In this document: positions 50,421 through 62,807 of the stretch, piece after piece | How the letters are laid out: every line of letters starts with the position of its first letter | Numbering within the stretch: the first letter of the stretch is position 1 | NCBI RefSeq assembly: GCF_029774155.1 | Contig: NZ_CP103833.1 | Coordinates: 248,001-312,000, forward strand | Source: Actinobacillus arthritidis | GTDB lineage: Bacteria > Pseudomonadota > Gammaproteobacteria > Enterobacterales > Pasteurellaceae | Length of the DNA: 64,000 bases | Direction: 5' to 3' | The notes under the pieces: model-generated | The model's database searches: none | What the model saw: only the letters and a program-made list of their open reading frames with translations | What the model was told of the DNA's origin: nothing | Made by a program: the position numbers and the translations under genes

Positions 50421-52229
50421 ATGCAATTATCTCAACCTGCCGCCAAAGATGTGTTAAATAATGTCTTCGGTTATCAATCTTTTCGTCATGGACAGCAAGA
50501 AGTGATTGATTCGGTATTAGCAGGAAAAGATTGCCTTGTGATTATGACCACCGGTGGCGGTAAGTCACTTTGTTATCAAGTGCCGGCACTTTGTTTAGAC
50601 GGCATCACTTTGGTTATTTCTCCACTGATTTCTTTGATGAAAGATCAGGTTGATCAGTCGCTTACCAATGGTATCGAAGCCGGTTTCTTAAATTCCAGCC
50701 AAACTTTTGAAGAACAGCAACAAGTCGAACAGAAGGCTCTTTCCGGTCAGTTAAAATTGCTTTATCTTTCGCCGGAAAAAGTGATGACTCAAGGCTTTTT
50801 CCATTTTATTTCGCTATGCAAAATTAGTCTGATTGCGGTGGATGAAGCACATTGTGTTTCGCAGTGGGGACATGATTTTCGTCCGGAATACACCTTACTC
50901 GGCAATTTGCGTGATACCTTTCCGAATGTACCGCTGATGGCATTGACGGCAACCGCAGATCCAACGACCCGTCACGATATTCTACAACACCTACGCTTAA
51001 CCGATCCGCATACTTATCTGGGCAGTTTTGATCGCCCGAATATTCGCTATACAGTGCAAGAAAAATTTAAGCCGATGGAACAGCTAGCTAAATTTATCAG
51101 TAAGCAACAGGGCAAGAGCGGTATTGTTTATTGCAACAGCCGTAAAAAAGTTGAAGAAATTACTGAAAAACTGGCGGCGCGTAAGATTTCAGTAATGGGC
51201 TATCACGCCGGAATGTCGGTTCAGCAGCGTGAAACGGTTCAAAATGCGTTTCAGCGAGATAATATTCAAGTTGTGGTGGCGACCATTGCTTTTGGTATGG
51301 GAATTAATAAATCAAATGTCCGTTTTGTGGTGCATTTTGATTTACCCCGCAGTATTGAGTCTTACTACCAAGAAACTGGAAGAGCCGGGCGTGATGACTT
51401 GCCGTCAGAAGCGGTGTTATTTTATGATCCGGCTGATTACGCGTGGTCGCAAAAAGTGTTATTGGAAGAACCGGAAAGTGAACAACGAGATATAAAACAA
51501 CATAAATTACAAGCGATTGGTGCGTTTGCAGAATCGCAAACCTGTCGCCGCTTAGTATTGCTGAATTATTTTGGTGAATCACGCCAAGAACCTTGTAAAA
51601 ATTGCGATATTTGTTTAGATCCGCCTCGTAAATATGACGGCACATTAGATGCACAAAAAGTGATGTCAGTTATTTATCGTACTGGGCAAACTTTTGGTGC
51701 ACATCATGTGATTGGTGTATTACGAGGTTTAAATAATCAAAAAATTCGCCAATTTAATCATGATCAGCTTTCGGTGTACGGTATTGGCAAAGAACAAAGC
51801 CAAGATTACTGGCTGAGTATTATTCGTCAATTAATTCATTTGGGGTTAATTCGTCAAAATATCGTGAATCATTCGGCGTTACAACTTACGGAAGAAGCTC
51901 GTCCGGTGTTACGCTCGGAAAAAAAGCTCGAATTAGCGATGCCTCGTCTGACATTCTCGGCTACGGCTTACGTGCAGAAACAGGCTTCTGTTCGTTATGA
52001 TAAAGACTTATTTGCTCGCTTACGTTTCTTACGTAAGCAAATCGCCGATAAAGAAAATATCCCGCCTTATGTGGTGTTCAATGATGCAACTTTGCAAGAA
52101 ATGGCAGAATTTTTACCGCTTAGTGAGGTGGAAATGTTGGATATTAATGGTGTCGGAGAACGGAAACTGGAGCGTTTCGGCGGTGCATTTTTAAGTTTGA
52201 TTCGAGAACATTGCAACAATCGTCAATAA
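50421..52229 (+). CDS. recQ: ATP-dependent DNA helicase RecQ
   Basis: 602 residues (E. coli 609). Walker A TGGGKS at 44-49, DEAHC box, and the helicase C-terminal motif QETGRAGRD are present. The zinc-binding RQC region contains [12 protein letters not shown] and CKNCDIC, followed by a winged helix and a C-terminal HRDC domain. A 3'-5' helicase in RecF-pathway recombination and fork repair. Uninterrupted, unlike many genes here. Confidence 0.97.
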   Translation: MQLSQPAAKDVLNNVFGYQSFRHGQQEVIDSVLAGKDCLVIMTTGGGKSLCYQVPALCLDGITLVISPLISLMKDQVDQSLTNGIEAGFLNSSQTFEEQQQVEQKALSGQLKLLYLSPEKVMTQGFFHFISLCKISLIAVDEAHCVSQWGHDFRPEYTLLGNLRDTFPNVPLMALTATADPTTRHDILQHLRLTDPHTYLGSFDRPNIRYTVQEKFKPMEQLAKFISKQQGKSGIVYCNSRKKVEEITEKLAARKISVMGYHAGMSVQQRETVQNAFQRDNIQVVVATIAFGMGINKSNVRFVVHFDLPRSIESYYQETGRAGRDDLPSEAVLFYDPADYAWSQKVLLEEPESEQRDIKQHKLQAIGAFAESQTCRRLVLLNYFGESRQEPCKNCDICLDPPRKYDGTLDAQKVMSVIYRTGQTFGAHHVIGVLRGLNNQKIRQFNHDQLSVYGIGKEQSQDYWLSIIRQLIHLGLIRQNIVNHSALQLTEEARPVLRSEKKLELAMPRLTFSATAYVQKQASVRYDKDLFARLRFLRKQIADKENIPPYVVFNDATLQEMAEFLPLSEVEMLDINGVGERKLERFGGAFLSLIREHCNNRQ

Positions 52230-52233
52230 ATCG

Positions 52234-52280
52234 GAAAGCGGTTAAATTTACTGATTTTTTGCAAAATTTAACCGCTTGCT
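52234..52280. terminator. Paired uptake-type hairpin between recQ and the DUF2251-like gene
   Basis: AAAGCGGTTAAATTT and AAATTTAACCGCTT arms surround CTGATTTTTTGC. Shared by convergent genes. Confidence 0.65.
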
Positions 52281-52287
52281 TAACTTA

Positions 52288-52698
52288 TTAGCCCAGCCAC
52301 TTTTCAACTAATTCAGCATTAGTTTCTTTGTGAACCCACATACTGCCTAATTCCGGTTGAGGGAATTTTGTATGGTTATAGCCGACAAACTGGCTAAAAT
52401 CAAAAGCCGCGTGCGGATAGCCGTTTAGTAATAAAAACGCTTGATAGCCGTTTTCCGACCAGCAGATTTCTAAGCGGCGAGGTTCCGTTAAGGTTTTCTC
52501 ATCAATATCCGATTTGCTATAGACAAATAAGCTGTCTACCACAGGATTTTCTGTCTGGTGTAAATCCATCGCATAAAAATAGCCGGTTTCGCCATCATCC
52601 TCAAACATTACGACGAGATGTTCGTGTTGTGTAGAATGGGCTCCGTTACGGTAGCCCTGACCAATAAGTAATTGGTCAGTTAAAACAGAATATAACAT
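52288..52698 (-). CDS. DUF2251-like protein of unknown function
   Basis: 136 residues. I recognise it only as resembling the DUF2251 family (MLYSVLTDQLLIGQGYRNGA..., FEDDGETGYFYAMDL). Soluble, acidic, with many aromatic residues and no signal peptide or membrane segment. It lies between recQ and eno, convergent with recQ. No function is known. Confidence 0.65.
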   Translation of the reverse strand: MLYSVLTDQLLIGQGYRNGAHSTQHEHLVVMFEDDGETGYFYAMDLHQTENPVVDSLFVYSKSDIDEKTLTEPRRLEICWSENGYQAFLLLNGYPHAAFDFSQFVGYNHTKFPQPELGSMWVHKETNAELVEKWLG

Positions 52699-52753
52699 TG
52701 TTTTTCCCTTTTAATTGAATTTCTTATTTTAGTTTTTAGATGATTGAATACAA

Positions 52754-52784
52754 AAATGCCACAGAAATTTCTGTGGCATTTATT
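52754..52784 (-). terminator. Terminator after eno
   Basis: AATGCCACAGA / TCTGTGGCATT perfect stem. On the minus strand TTTTTG follows, 16 bases after the eno stop. Confidence 0.85.
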
Positions 52785-52799
52785 ACTAATCAAATAAGA

Positions 52800-54121
<1,322 letters not shown>

Positions 54122-54189
54122 CTAATTGAGAGTTAATGAAAAAAAGAATAGTGATATAGTAAAGACATTTTACGCATTTGTCTTGTAAA

Positions 54190-54211
54190 AAAGTGAGTTA
54201 GCTCACAAAAT
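54190..54211. promoter_or_regulatory. CRP-like site upstream of eno
   Basis: AAAGTGAGTTAGCTCACAAAAT contains GTGA-N6-TCAC, with TCACA perfect in one half and AGTGA in the other. It is about 80 bases before the eno start. It fits a canonical CRP-N site, not the CRP-S form. No experiment known to me. Confidence 0.45.
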
Positions 54212-54318
54212 CTCATAGTTCTTTGATCGAATACGGATAAATGAAACTAAAGTCATTCAATTATACCTAGATTTTGTAAAAAAGATAAACGTCTACCGAA
54301 ATTAAGGTAGGGAAATAA

Positions 54319-55491
54319 TTATTTTTTCACTAAAAATGTTAGCACTTCATAATGTGATGTATGTGGAAACATATCGAATAATTGCACCTTTTGGAGTGAA
54401 TAATTGCTTAATACTTCAAAATCTTTAACCATAGTTTGGGCATTACAGCTGGAATAAATGAGATAGGGCGAACCTAATTGATTTAAAAATTCTGCAAGCG
54501 ATTTGCCGATACCACGGCGAGGTGGATTAACAATCACTAGATCCGGTGTTACACCTTTCTCATTTAGTGCAAATTGTGCTGAGTCAAGCGAAGCGAATAT
54601 CACATTTTTAAGTTGTAATTGCTCAGCTGATTTCATTGCACTGGCGATCGCTGAAGCAGAAATTTCAATACCGGTTAAGTGTACATTTTCATTCTTCTCT
54701 TGTAGCGTTTTGGCACAATGTAAACCAAAGCCTCCAACACCGCAGAAAAGATCCCAAAATTGTTGGATCGGTAAATCTTTTATCCAGTTTTGTGCAGTTG
54801 CATAAAGTTGACTAGCGACATTCGGATTGGTTTGGAAAAAGCCCTGCGGACGAATAAATAACGGAATATGGTTAAAATTTTCTTCGAGCGTGGTTTTTTC
54901 TGTGAGAAAGATTTCGGTCTCACCTTCTAAAATTGCCGCATGTTGTGGTTGGATATTTAAGCTAACCACAGAATCTTCCGGCGACTTAGCTAATAAATTT
55001 GGTAATTCACGTTCAACAAGCGGTCTTTTTTGTTCACTTCTTAATACAAAACGTAACATAACGGATCGGTTATATTGGCTTTGCGTGATCAAAATATACT
55101 TCAATTCGCCTTTCTTTTTTGAGATGTTATAAGGTACGAGTCCGGCTCGGGCGATAAAATCTTTAAGAATCGGAAAAAGCACTTCAAATTCAGTCGGATA
55201 GAGCGGACAATTACATAGATCAATGCCACTTTGTGGATCGGTTTGATCTTTTAAAATGCCTAAAATCGGACGTTCGACACTACCGGAAATTACCATTTTC
55301 GCTTTATTACGAAACTGTTTTTGTGAAGATTGAACAGGCGGTAAGATGTTAGTGAAATTTTGCAAAATAAAGGGCGAAATTAACCGCTTAAGATCGGCTT
55401 CTTTATCCATAAGTCGCGTAGAATACGGTTTTTCTAACCATTGGCATGAAACACAATGTTGCTGTTGAAAATGGGGGCAGTTTAGTATCAT
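54319..55491 (-). CDS. rlmC: 23S rRNA (uracil-747-C5)-methyltransferase RlmC
   Basis: 390 residues. The N-terminal Cys cluster (CPHF...HCVSC) binds a 4Fe-4S centre. The catalytic domain has [17 protein letters not shown] (AdoMet site), [10 protein letters not shown], and [12 protein letters not shown] with the nucleophilic Cys. Its 390-residue size and lack of a TRAM domain favour RlmC (RumB) over RlmD. Confidence 0.93.
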   Translation of the reverse strand: MILNCPHFQQQHCVSCQWLEKPYSTRLMDKEADLKRLISPFILQNFTNILPPVQSSQKQFRNKAKMVISGSVERPILGILKDQTDPQSGIDLCNCPLYPTEFEVLFPILKDFIARAGLVPYNISKKKGELKYILITQSQYNRSVMLRFVLRSEQKRPLVERELPNLLAKSPEDSVVSLNIQPQHAAILEGETEIFLTEKTTLEENFNHIPLFIRPQGFFQTNPNVASQLYATAQNWIKDLPIQQFWDLFCGVGGFGLHCAKTLQEKNENVHLTGIEISASAIASAMKSAEQLQLKNVIFASLDSAQFALNEKGVTPDLVIVNPPRRGIGKSLAEFLNQLGSPYLIYSSCNAQTMVKDFEVLSNYSLQKVQLFDMFPHTSHYEVLTFLVKK

Positions 55492-55526
55492 TTGTACAAA
55501 GAATAACGGAAAGTGATATAGGTTTG

Positions 55527-55552
55527 TTAGGGCATATCATGTTATGCCCTAA
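55527..55552. repeat. Inverted repeat downstream of nagZ
   Basis: TTAGGGCATA (55527-55536) and TATGCCCTAA (55543-55552) are perfect arms with loop TCATGT. No T-run on either strand, so it may be a weak terminator or simply a stem. Confidence 0.5.
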
Positions 55553-55563
55553 GTTGATGCTGA

Positions 55564-56601
55564 CTAACAGTGTTGTGCTTTATATTCCAGCCATTCGTTT
55601 TGTAATGCGATTAAGCGTTGTTGTGCTTGCTGATAACGAGGGCTAGATTCAAGTTCTCGCCAACTTACCGTTTTATGCTTCATTAAGGAAATATGGCGTT
55701 CAGTTTGGGCTTTAGTCGGTTGATATTTTAAGCCGTCTAATACTTGAATCACACCTTCCGGCTCATTACAAAGTAGTAATAAATCACAACCTGCGTGAAT
55801 TGCTTTCTCCGATCTTTCGACAAAATTACCCATAAAACCGGCACCTTTCATGCCTAAATCATCGGAAAAAATCACACCATTAAAATTCAGCTGACTACGT
55901 AATACTTGCTTTAACCAATATTCAGAACCACTTGCCGGTTGACTGTCACATTGCGTATAAATTACGTGAGCCGGCATAATTGCAGACAGTTTACCTTTGG
56001 CAATAAGTCGCTTAAACGGCAAAATATCGTGCTTGAAAATAGACTCTTTTGGACGATCATCAAACGGTGTTTCCAGATGCGAATCAGCTAAGACGTGTCC
56101 GTGACCGGGGAAGTGTTTACCGGTTGTCGCCATCCCCATTTCTCTCATACCATCAATAAAGGCTTCGGCGATCGGCAAAATCATATCCGGATTTTCGCCG
56201 AATGAACGATCGCCAATGGCTTTACATTGATGACCTAAATCCAAAACTGGAGCAAAACTTAAATCAATATCTAAGGCGAACATTTCAGCGACCATTAACC
56301 AACCGGTCTGCTGAGCTAAAGCGGTCGATTCTTGCGGATTTTTTGCAAGTGTATGAAACGCTTGCATTGCCGGCAATTTAGTAAAGCCTTCACGGAAACG
56401 TTGCACTCGGCCACCTTCTTGATCAACAGTAATCAATAACGGTTTTTTTACCCGTTGGCGAATCGATTTTACTAAGGCTTCTAACTGAGCTTTATCGTGA
56501 AAATTACGGCTAAATAAAATTAAACCGGAGATAAGCGGATGTTCAAGGATTTCCACTTCTTCTTGGTTTAATTCCTTATCTTTAATATCAACAAGTAACA
56601 T
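55564..56601 (-). CDS. nagZ: Beta-N-acetylhexosaminidase NagZ
   Basis: 345 residues, family GH3. [19 protein letters not shown], and the catalytic loop [14 protein letters not shown] (His/Asp pair) are diagnostic. Removes GlcNAc from anhydroMurNAc-peptides in cytoplasmic cell-wall recycling. Start 56601 follows a short terminator and GATCACAT. Confidence 0.94.
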   Translation of the reverse strand: MLLVDIKDKELNQEEVEILEHPLISGLILFSRNFHDKAQLEALVKSIRQRVKKPLLITVDQEGGRVQRFREGFTKLPAMQAFHTLAKNPQESTALAQQTGWLMVAEMFALDIDLSFAPVLDLGHQCKAIGDRSFGENPDMILPIAEAFIDGMREMGMATTGKHFPGHGHVLADSHLETPFDDRPKESIFKHDILPFKRLIAKGKLSAIMPAHVIYTQCDSQPASGSEYWLKQVLRSQLNFNGVIFSDDLGMKGAGFMGNFVERSEKAIHAGCDLLLLCNEPEGVIQVLDGLKYQPTKAQTERHISLMKHKTVSWRELESSPRYQQAQQRLIALQNEWLEYKAQHC

Positions 56602-56611
56602 ATGTGATCCT

Positions 56612-56640
56612 AATAAAACGCCCTCAAATGAGGGCGTGTA
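56612..56640 (-). terminator. Terminator of the TerC-family gene
   Basis: ACGCCCTCA / TGAGGGCGT stem with a short loop. On the minus strand TTTTATT follows, just before the nagZ start codon. Confidence 0.75.
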
Positions 56641-56642
56641 AA

Positions 56643-57371
56643 CTATTTTTGATGTTTCGCTTGGTTTTTACGCATTTTTATATTGAGCAATTCAACGACA
56701 ACCGAGAAGCCCATCGCAGTATAAACCGCTGATTTTGGAATATGGATATTAAAGCCTTCGCCAACTAATACCACACCGATTAAAATTAAGAATGCTAATG
56801 CGAGATTTTTGATCGTCGGATTATTATCCACAAAGTCACCAATTGCTTTAGCCGCTAGCATCATAACGCCAACTGCAATAATAATGGCAATAACCATTAC
56901 TGGAATATCATCAGCCATTGCAACGGCAGTAATTACTGAGTCTAGCGAGAAGACCACATCAAAAATCGCAATTTGTACTAAGATCATCAAAAAGCTGGCT
57001 TTTTTGACTGAATCCTCTTTTTCTTCATGTGATTCAGTCGCGATAGATTCTTTTAATTCCATTGCACTTTTCACAATAAGAAAGATACCGCCGAGTAACA
57101 AAATTAAATCACGACCAGAAATTGGCATTCCTGCAATGGAGAAAAGCGGATCAACTAATTTCATCATCCAAGCAAGCGAAAGTAATAACAGGATACGTGT
57201 TCCCATTGCTAATGCTAAACCAATAATACGAGCTGATTGGCGTTGATGAATAGGTAAACGTGAAACTAAAATACTGATAACAATAATGTTATCGATACCT
57301 AATACGATTTCAAGCCCGGTAAGGGTTAAGAGGGCAACCCACGCTTCGGGGCTAGCAATCCAATCAAACAT
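56643..57371 (-). CDS. TerC family integral membrane protein
   Basis: 242 residues with seven to eight membrane helices and two paired motifs: [18 protein letters not shown] near the N terminus and [19 protein letters not shown] in the middle, with the acidic residues typical of TerC/Alx proteins that handle metal ions such as Mn2+. Resembles YgdQ-type small members without a CBS domain. The substrate is unknown. Monocistronic, downstream of mutH. Confidence 0.85.
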   Translation of the reverse strand: MFDWIASPEAWVALLTLTGLEIVLGIDNIIVISILVSRLPIHQRQSARIIGLALAMGTRILLLLSLAWMMKLVDPLFSIAGMPISGRDLILLLGGIFLIVKSAMELKESIATESHEEKEDSVKKASFLMILVQIAIFDVVFSLDSVITAVAMADDIPVMVIAIIIAVGVMMLAAKAIGDFVDNNPTIKNLALAFLILIGVVLVGEGFNIHIPKSAVYTAMGFSVVVELLNIKMRKNQAKHQK

Positions 57372-57455
57372 AAGATGTCCTTCAAAACGAGAGAAAAATT
57401 ATAGGCTCTTGCCTATATTTAAAAGGTGCTAATCATAGCGATACTTGTCCCAAAA

Positions 57456-58136
57456 TTAAAGGGGCGAACGTAAAAAATTCTGTAAAATTTCAGCAGTAAA
57501 TTGTTTACGTAAATAGAAACCTAGCGGTAAAGATTGAACACGTTCTCCATGCTGATTTATTGCGGTAGTCAATGAACGGCTATTTCTTCCTTTCGGGCGT
57601 AATTGCATTACTTCGCCAAGTGTGGCATTAATCTCATTTAAGCGCCCGAAAATAATGTATTCCATTAATTCTTCCCAATCGTTTTTAAGCTGTTGTTCTT
57701 GCTCAAATGAAGGTATCCATAAAATTGGTTGCCCAATATGACGTTCTGCAACTGGGATTTGTCTTTCTCCCTGTACTGGGATCCATAACACTTTTTGTAA
57801 TTTATGACGAACGTGTGAAGTTTGCCAAGTAATGCCAGTATTTTGCGTCAGCGGTGCTAAACTGACGAAAGTGGTTTCAAGTGGAAAACCTTTATGATTG
57901 ATGGGAATCGTTTTTAGTTCGATTCCTAAGTGGGCAAAATCTTGCTCTGGTTTACTGCCGGCTTTTGCACCTAAAGCTGTTTCGATTAATTGTCCGACCC
58001 AACCTTTATCTCTACGAAGATCAGATGGAACATTAACATTTAATTGTTTTGCGATTTCACCAAGCGTAAAACCGGCAAGCCAGTTCGCTTTTTCGAGCAA
58101 TTCGGATTCGGAATGTGAGAAGGTAGACAATTGCAT
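57456..58136 (-). CDS. mutH: DNA mismatch repair endonuclease MutH
   Basis: 226 residues. The catalytic triad Asp66, Glu73, Lys75 (D-x6-E-x-K in [10 protein letters not shown]) has the same spacing as E. coli (70/77/79). Cuts the unmethylated strand at hemimethylated GATC; dam is at 9.3-10.1 kb. Preceded by a hairpin after lexA. Confidence 0.95.
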   Translation of the reverse strand: MQLSTFSHSESELLEKANWLAGFTLGEIAKQLNVNVPSDLRRDKGWVGQLIETALGAKAGSKPEQDFAHLGIELKTIPINHKGFPLETTFVSLAPLTQNTGITWQTSHVRHKLQKVLWIPVQGERQIPVAERHIGQPILWIPSFEQEQQLKNDWEELMEYIIFGRLNEINATLGEVMQLRPKGRNSRSLTTAINQHGERVQSLPLGFYLRKQFTAEILQNFLRSPL

Positions 58137-58154
58137 AAGGCGATAAAAGAGATT

Positions 58155-58183
58155 TAGGAGAATAATGTAACTTTATTCTCCTA
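58155..58183 (-). terminator. Hairpin after lexA
   Basis: TAGGAGAATAA and TTATTCTCCTA arms with a short loop, 14 bases after the lexA stop. Only a modest T-rich tail on the minus strand. Confidence 0.5.
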
Positions 58184-58196
58184 ATATAATTGAGAT

Positions 58197-58829
58197 TTAC
58201 ATCCATGCATTATTACGAATTACGCCCACGGCAATGCCTTCAATTTCGATATATTCAATGCGAGGATCAACAATAATGGGTTCTAATTCATCATTTTCAG
58301 GATGAAGATAGATGAGATCACCTTTTTTCTCTAAACGTTTTACCGTAACTTCATCATCAACACGAGCAACCACAACTTGACCGTTACGAGCAAAATTTGT
58401 TTTATGCACAGCAAGTAAATCACCGTCTAAGATACCGATTTTTTCCATCGAGTTGCCATTTACTTTTAGTAGATAGTCGGCATTTGGATTAAACATTGCA
58501 CCGTTTACTGGATAATGGCTTTCAACATGTTCAATCGCCATAATCGGTGTACCAGTTGCTACTTTACCAATTAAAGGTAATCCATCATCATTTGTCGCTT
58601 CTTCTTCATTGTCAATTAAAATACGAATGCCTCGAGAAGTACCAGAAAGCATTTCAATATAACCTTTACGTGCTAGCGCTTTTAAATGTTCTTCTGCGGC
58701 ATTGGGTGATTTGAAACCAATTTCACGTGCAATTTCAACTCGTGTAGGAGGCATTCCAGTTGTTTCGATATGATGTTTGACGAAATCAAAAATTTCTTGC
58801 TGACGAGCAGTTAAGTGTTTACGTGACAT
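58197..58829 (-). CDS. lexA: SOS repressor LexA
   Basis: 210 residues from [18 protein letters not shown] at 58829; an upstream start at 58907 would lie within the operator region. The winged HTH is at about 1-70 ([21 protein letters not shown]). The autoproteolytic domain has Ser127 (GNSM) and Lys164 (DEVTVKR), spaced 37 apart as in E. coli. The cleavage site, usually Ala-Gly, reads Thr92-Gly93 (KVATGTP). Two LexA boxes lie upstream, showing autoregulation. Divergent from plsB. Confidence 0.96.
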   Translation of the reverse strand: MSRKHLTARQQEIFDFVKHHIETTGMPPTRVEIAREIGFKSPNAAEEHLKALARKGYIEMLSGTSRGIRILIDNEEEATNDDGLPLIGKVATGTPIMAIEHVESHYPVNGAMFNPNADYLLKVNGNSMEKIGILDGDLLAVHKTNFARNGQVVVARVDDEVTVKRLEKKGDLIYLHPENDELEPIIVDPRIEYIEIEGIAVGVIRNNAWM

Positions 58830-58839
58830 TTTTTCCTCG

Positions 58840-58855
58840 CTGTCTTTATATACAG
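58840..58855. promoter_or_regulatory. lexA: LexA box 1 (proximal) before lexA
   Basis: CTGTCTTTATATACAG matches CTGT-N8-ACAG exactly. It is 11 bases upstream of the lexA start codon. Confidence 0.88.
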
Positions 58856-58860
58856 ATTTT

Positions 58861-58876
58861 TTGTTATTATATACAG
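58861..58876. promoter_or_regulatory. lexA: LexA box 2 before lexA
   Basis: TTGTTATTATATACAG, one mismatch to CTGT-N8-ACAG. Its spacing of 21 bases from box 1 repeats the tandem operator layout of E. coli lexA. Confidence 0.8.
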
Positions 58877-58988
58877 TAATTTGAAATTTGTAACTAGATA
58901 AATTCATAAATATTCCTTAAATTTATGCTAAACTATAAATTGAGTACACTTAGGTGGCGTAAACCATAACAATTCTAAGGATATAACA

Positions 58989-61450
58989 ATGTCTAGCCTC
59001 TTAAATCTTTATCGTAAAGTGTTAAATATCCCACTTTCTTTATTAGTGAAATCTCGTTCTATTCCAACTGATCCTATCAAAGAACTCGGTTTAAATTTAG
59101 AGCAACCGATTCTTTATGTATTACCCTACACTTCTCAAACAGATTTATTAATTCTTCAAAAAAACTGTTTAGCTCTGAACTTACCTGATCCATTACAAAA
59201 TAACGAAGTAGGCGGTCAATCATTGCCTCGCTACGTCTTTTTAGATGAAGGACGACGTTTCTTTAAATCGAAAGGTGCTAAAAGTGAGACGGAATCCATT
59301 TTTTATCGTTATTTAGATTTACATCGTACTCATCAAGATTTAGATGTGCAATTAGTGCCAGCATCGGTGCTTTGGGGAAGATCTCCGGGTAAAGAATCTG
59401 AACCGCATTTACGTTTAATGAGTAATTTCCAACGTATTATTTCGATGATTTGGTTTGGACGAGATAACTTTGTACGTTTTTCTCAAGCACTATCATTACG
59501 CTATATGGTAGAAGAACACGGTGCTGATGAGGGGATCGCTCAAAAACTTGCTCGTGTTGCTAAAATGCACTTTGCAAAACAACGCTATTCCGCAATGGGG
59601 CCTCGTTTACCTGATCGTCAGGCAATGTTTAATAAAATTATTCAATCGCCTGCTATTGAGATGGCAATAGAGGAAGAAGCTAAATCTAAAAAGATTTCGC
59701 TTGAAAAAGCTCGTCAAGAAGCGGAAAAAATGGTGAATGAAATTGTTGCTGATGTGAGTCATGAAAGTTTACGTGTGGCAGATAGAGTGCTAAGTTGGTT
59801 ATGGAATAAGCTCTATCAAGGCATTAACGTTCAGAATGGCGATAGAGTACGTAAATTGGCATTAGAAGGACACGAAATTGTTTATGTTCCGTGCCACCGT
59901 AGCCATATGGACTACCTGTTACTCTCATATCTACTATATCACCAAGGTTTAGTGCCGCCACATATTGCGGCTGGGATCAATTTGAATTTCTTTCCGGCAG
60001 GCCCGATTTTCCGGAGTTGGGGAGCGTTTTTTATTCGCCGTACATTCAAAGGAAACCGCCTATATTCAACGATTTTCCGTGAATATTTAGCGGAGCTTTT
60101 TTACCGAGGATATTCGGTTGAATATTTTATTGAAGGCGGTCGTTCTCGTACTGGTCGTTTGCTTGAGCCGAAAACCGGGATGATGTCAATGACTTTACAA
60201 GCATTGCAACGAGGATTAACTCGCCCAATTAGTATTGTGCCGGTTTATATTGGTTACGAACACGTCTTGGAAGTTGATACTTATGCAAAAGAACTCCGTG
60301 GTGCGGAAAAAGAAAAAGAAAATGCCGGTTTAGTATTGCGTGTGATTAAAAAATTGAAAAACTTAGGGCAATGTTATGTGAATTTTGCAGAGCCGATTCA
60401 AGTAAATAACTATTTAAATCAACACTTTCCGGAATGGAAAGATACGCATACGGAAGATAGTCGTCCGAAATGGTTAAATGAAGCGGTTGATGCGGTAGCT
60501 CATCAAGTTATGATTAATATTAATAAAGCCGCGCAATTAATGCGAAAAATCTGATTGGTTCGATACTACTTGCTTCTCGCCAAAGAGCGTTAACTCGCGA
60601 ACAATTAATTGAGCAGGTTAATAGCTATTTGCAATTATTTAAAAATGTGAGTTATTCATCAGATGTGATTGTTCCAAGTGAAAGTGCAGATGATATGCTT
60701 GAGCATGTGCTTACGTTACCTCGTTCAGGTGTAATTAGTGAGAAAGATAGCTTCGGAGAAATCATTCGTTTAGATCGAGAATCTGCGGTGCTGATGACTT
60801 ATTATCGTAATAATATTCAACATTTATTTGTATTACCGTCATTGGTGGCAAGCATTATTTTACATCACGAATCAGTTTCTAAAGATCTGATTATCAAAAC
60901 AGTAAATCGCATTTATCCGTTCTTAAAAGCGGAATTATTCCTACATTTTGAGGACAGTGAAATTCGTGGACAAGTTGAAGCGATTCTTAATGAATTTGCT
61001 ACACAGCGTATTGTGAAATATGAAAGTGACGTGTTACAAATCAATCGTTCGCGTGTTAGAACATTACAGCTACATGCGGCCGGCATACGTGAGATTTTGC
61101 AACGTTATTACATCAGTTTGAGTATTTTATTGGAGCGTCCGGAAATCAGCCGTATTGAATTAGAGAAAGAAAGTCGTCTGATTGCACAACGATTATCTAT
61201 TTTACATGGTATCAATGCACCGGAATTTTTCGATAAAGCACTATTTTCAACGTTTAGTAGTTGTTTGAAAGAACAAGGTTATTTTGATGCAGATGGAAAC
61301 TGTATTCTTGAGAAGGCTAAAGAAGCGGAAGATATTTTAAGGGCATTAATCTCCGTTGAAATTCAGCTCACTATTCAAGGTGCAATGGAAAAAGTCGAAG
61401 ACATTGACACCGCAGAAATAAAAGCGGTAGAAACGGAAAAAACGGAATAG
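58989..61450 (+). CDS. plsB: Glycerol-3-phosphate acyltransferase PlsB (frameshifted)
   Basis: Acylates glycerol-3-phosphate at sn-1, the first phospholipid step, at the inner membrane. The HX4D catalytic box is in [31 protein letters not shown] and PVYIGYEHV follow, all family blocks. The first frame ends at 60554, and the rest ([20 protein letters not shown]...) runs to 61450 in another frame. Adding one G near 60521 (GCCGCGGCAATTAATGCG) restores it. Total about 820 residues, near E. coli PlsB (807). Divergent from lexA, as in E. coli. Confidence 0.94.
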
Positions 61451-61471
61451 ATTTTCCGGGCTTAGATATAT

Positions 61472-61517
61472 AAGCGGTAAGATTTTACAAAATTTTCACA
61501 AAATCTTACCGCTTTAT
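61472..61517 (+). terminator. Terminator after plsB
   Basis: AAGCGGTAAGATTTT and AAAATCTTACCGCTTT arms with a loop containing ACAAAATTTTCAC. Confidence 0.7.
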
Positions 61518-61527
61518 TATATAATTC

Positions 61528-61543
61528 ACGCAAACGTTTGCTT
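61528..61543. promoter_or_regulatory. purT: PurR operator before purT
   Basis: ACGCAAACGTTTGCTT matches the PurR consensus ACGCAAACGTTTGCGT at 15 of 16 positions. It lies 22 bases upstream of the purT ATG, just after the plsB terminator. Confidence 0.8.
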
Positions 61544-61564
61544 TAACTTTTAGAGGAAGAAAAA

Positions 61565-62746
61565 ATGACCGTAATTGGTACGCCATTAAGACCGAATGCG
61601 ACAAAAGTAATGATGCTTGGCTCAGGTGAGTTAGGTAAAGAAGTTGTAATTGAACTACAACGCCTAGGCGTAGAAGTGATTGCAGTGGATCGCTATGAAA
61701 ATGCGCCGGCACAACAGGTAGCTCATCGAGCTTATACAATTTCAATGTTGGATGGTAAGGCGTTACGTGCATTGGTGGAACAAGAAAAGCCAGATTTTAT
61801 TGTGCCAGAAGTTGAAGCGATTGCAACGGCGACACTCGTTGAGTTAGAGCAAGAAGGTTACAACGTTGTACCAACAGCAAAAGCAACGCAGTTAACGATG
61901 AACCGTGAAGGTATTCGCCGTTTAGCGACAGAAGAACTTGGTTTAAAAACCTCGCCTTATCGCTTTGTAGATAATTTGAAAGATTTTAAACAAGCGATTG
62001 CCGAGATTGGTATTCCGTGTGTGGTTAAACCGATTATGTCATCGTCCGGTCACGGACAATCAGTGATTAAATCCGAAGATCAGATTCAGCAGGCATGGGA
62101 TTATTCACAAGAAGGTGGACGTGCTGGTGGCGGACGAGTGATTGTGGAAGGTTTTATCAAATTTGATTATGAAATCACGCAATTAACCGTGCGTCATGTA
62201 AATGGTACATCTTTCTTAGCACCAATCGGGCATCGCCAAGAAGATGGCGATTATCGTGAATCTTGGCGTGCGCAAGCGATGTCTGAACTTGCATTAAAAC
62301 GTGCGCAAGAAACCGCAGAGCGCATTACAACAGCATTAGGCGGTCGTGGTATTTTCGGTGTGGAATTGTTTGTGTGTGGCGATGAAATTATCTTTAATGA
62401 AGTTTCGCCTCGTCCACACGATACGGGAATGGTCACCATGGCTTCGCAAGAGCTTTCTCAGTTTGCCTTACACGCTCGTGCGATTTTAGGCTTACCGATT
62501 CCGGAAATTTATCAAATTAGCCCGGCGACTTCCAAAGCGATTGTAGTGGAAGGTAAGTCGAATAACGTGACTTTCGGCAATCTTGATAAAGTGTTGGAAG
62601 AAATCGGTACCAATATTCGTTTATTCGGCAAAGGCGAAGTAAATGGTCACCGCCGTTTAGGCGTCATCTTAGCTCGCGATGAAAATACCGAAAAAGCCTT
62701 AGCCAAGGCTGAACGAGCCTATGCGAAATTAGCGGTACAGCTTTAA
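61565..62746 (+). CDS. purT: Formate-dependent phosphoribosylglycinamide formyltransferase
   Basis: 393 residues, as E. coli PurT (392). ATP-grasp enzyme: [19 protein letters not shown] (N-terminal nucleotide loop), [14 protein letters not shown] [13 protein letters not shown], and the metal-binding [14 protein letters not shown] motif. Makes formyl-GAR from GAR, formate and ATP. The PurR box upstream places it under purine repression. Ends just before an uptake-signal hairpin shared with dnaE. Confidence 0.96.
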   Translation: MTVIGTPLRPNATKVMMLGSGELGKEVVIELQRLGVEVIAVDRYENAPAQQVAHRAYTISMLDGKALRALVEQEKPDFIVPEVEAIATATLVELEQEGYNVVPTAKATQLTMNREGIRRLATEELGLKTSPYRFVDNLKDFKQAIAEIGIPCVVKPIMSSSGHGQSVIKSEDQIQQAWDYSQEGGRAGGGRVIVEGFIKFDYEITQLTVRHVNGTSFLAPIGHRQEDGDYRESWRAQAMSELALKRAQETAERITTALGGRGIFGVELFVCGDEIIFNEVSPRPHDTGMVTMASQELSQFALHARAILGLPIPEIYQISPATSKAIVVEGKSNNVTFGNLDKVLEEIGTNIRLFGKGEVNGHRRLGVILARDENTEKALAKAERAYAKLAVQL

Positions 62747-62758
62747 TTCATTAAATAA

Positions 62759-62806
62759 TAAGCGGTTGAATTTGCAGATTTTTTTGCAAATTTAACCGCT
62801 TGTTTT
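62759..62806. terminator. Paired uptake-signal terminator between purT and dnaE
   Basis: AAGCGGTTGAATTTGCA and TGCAAATTTAACCGCTTG arms with TTTTTT in the loop. An exact inverted ACAAGCGGT lies at 62795-62803. Confidence 0.7.
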
Positions 62807-62807
62807 G

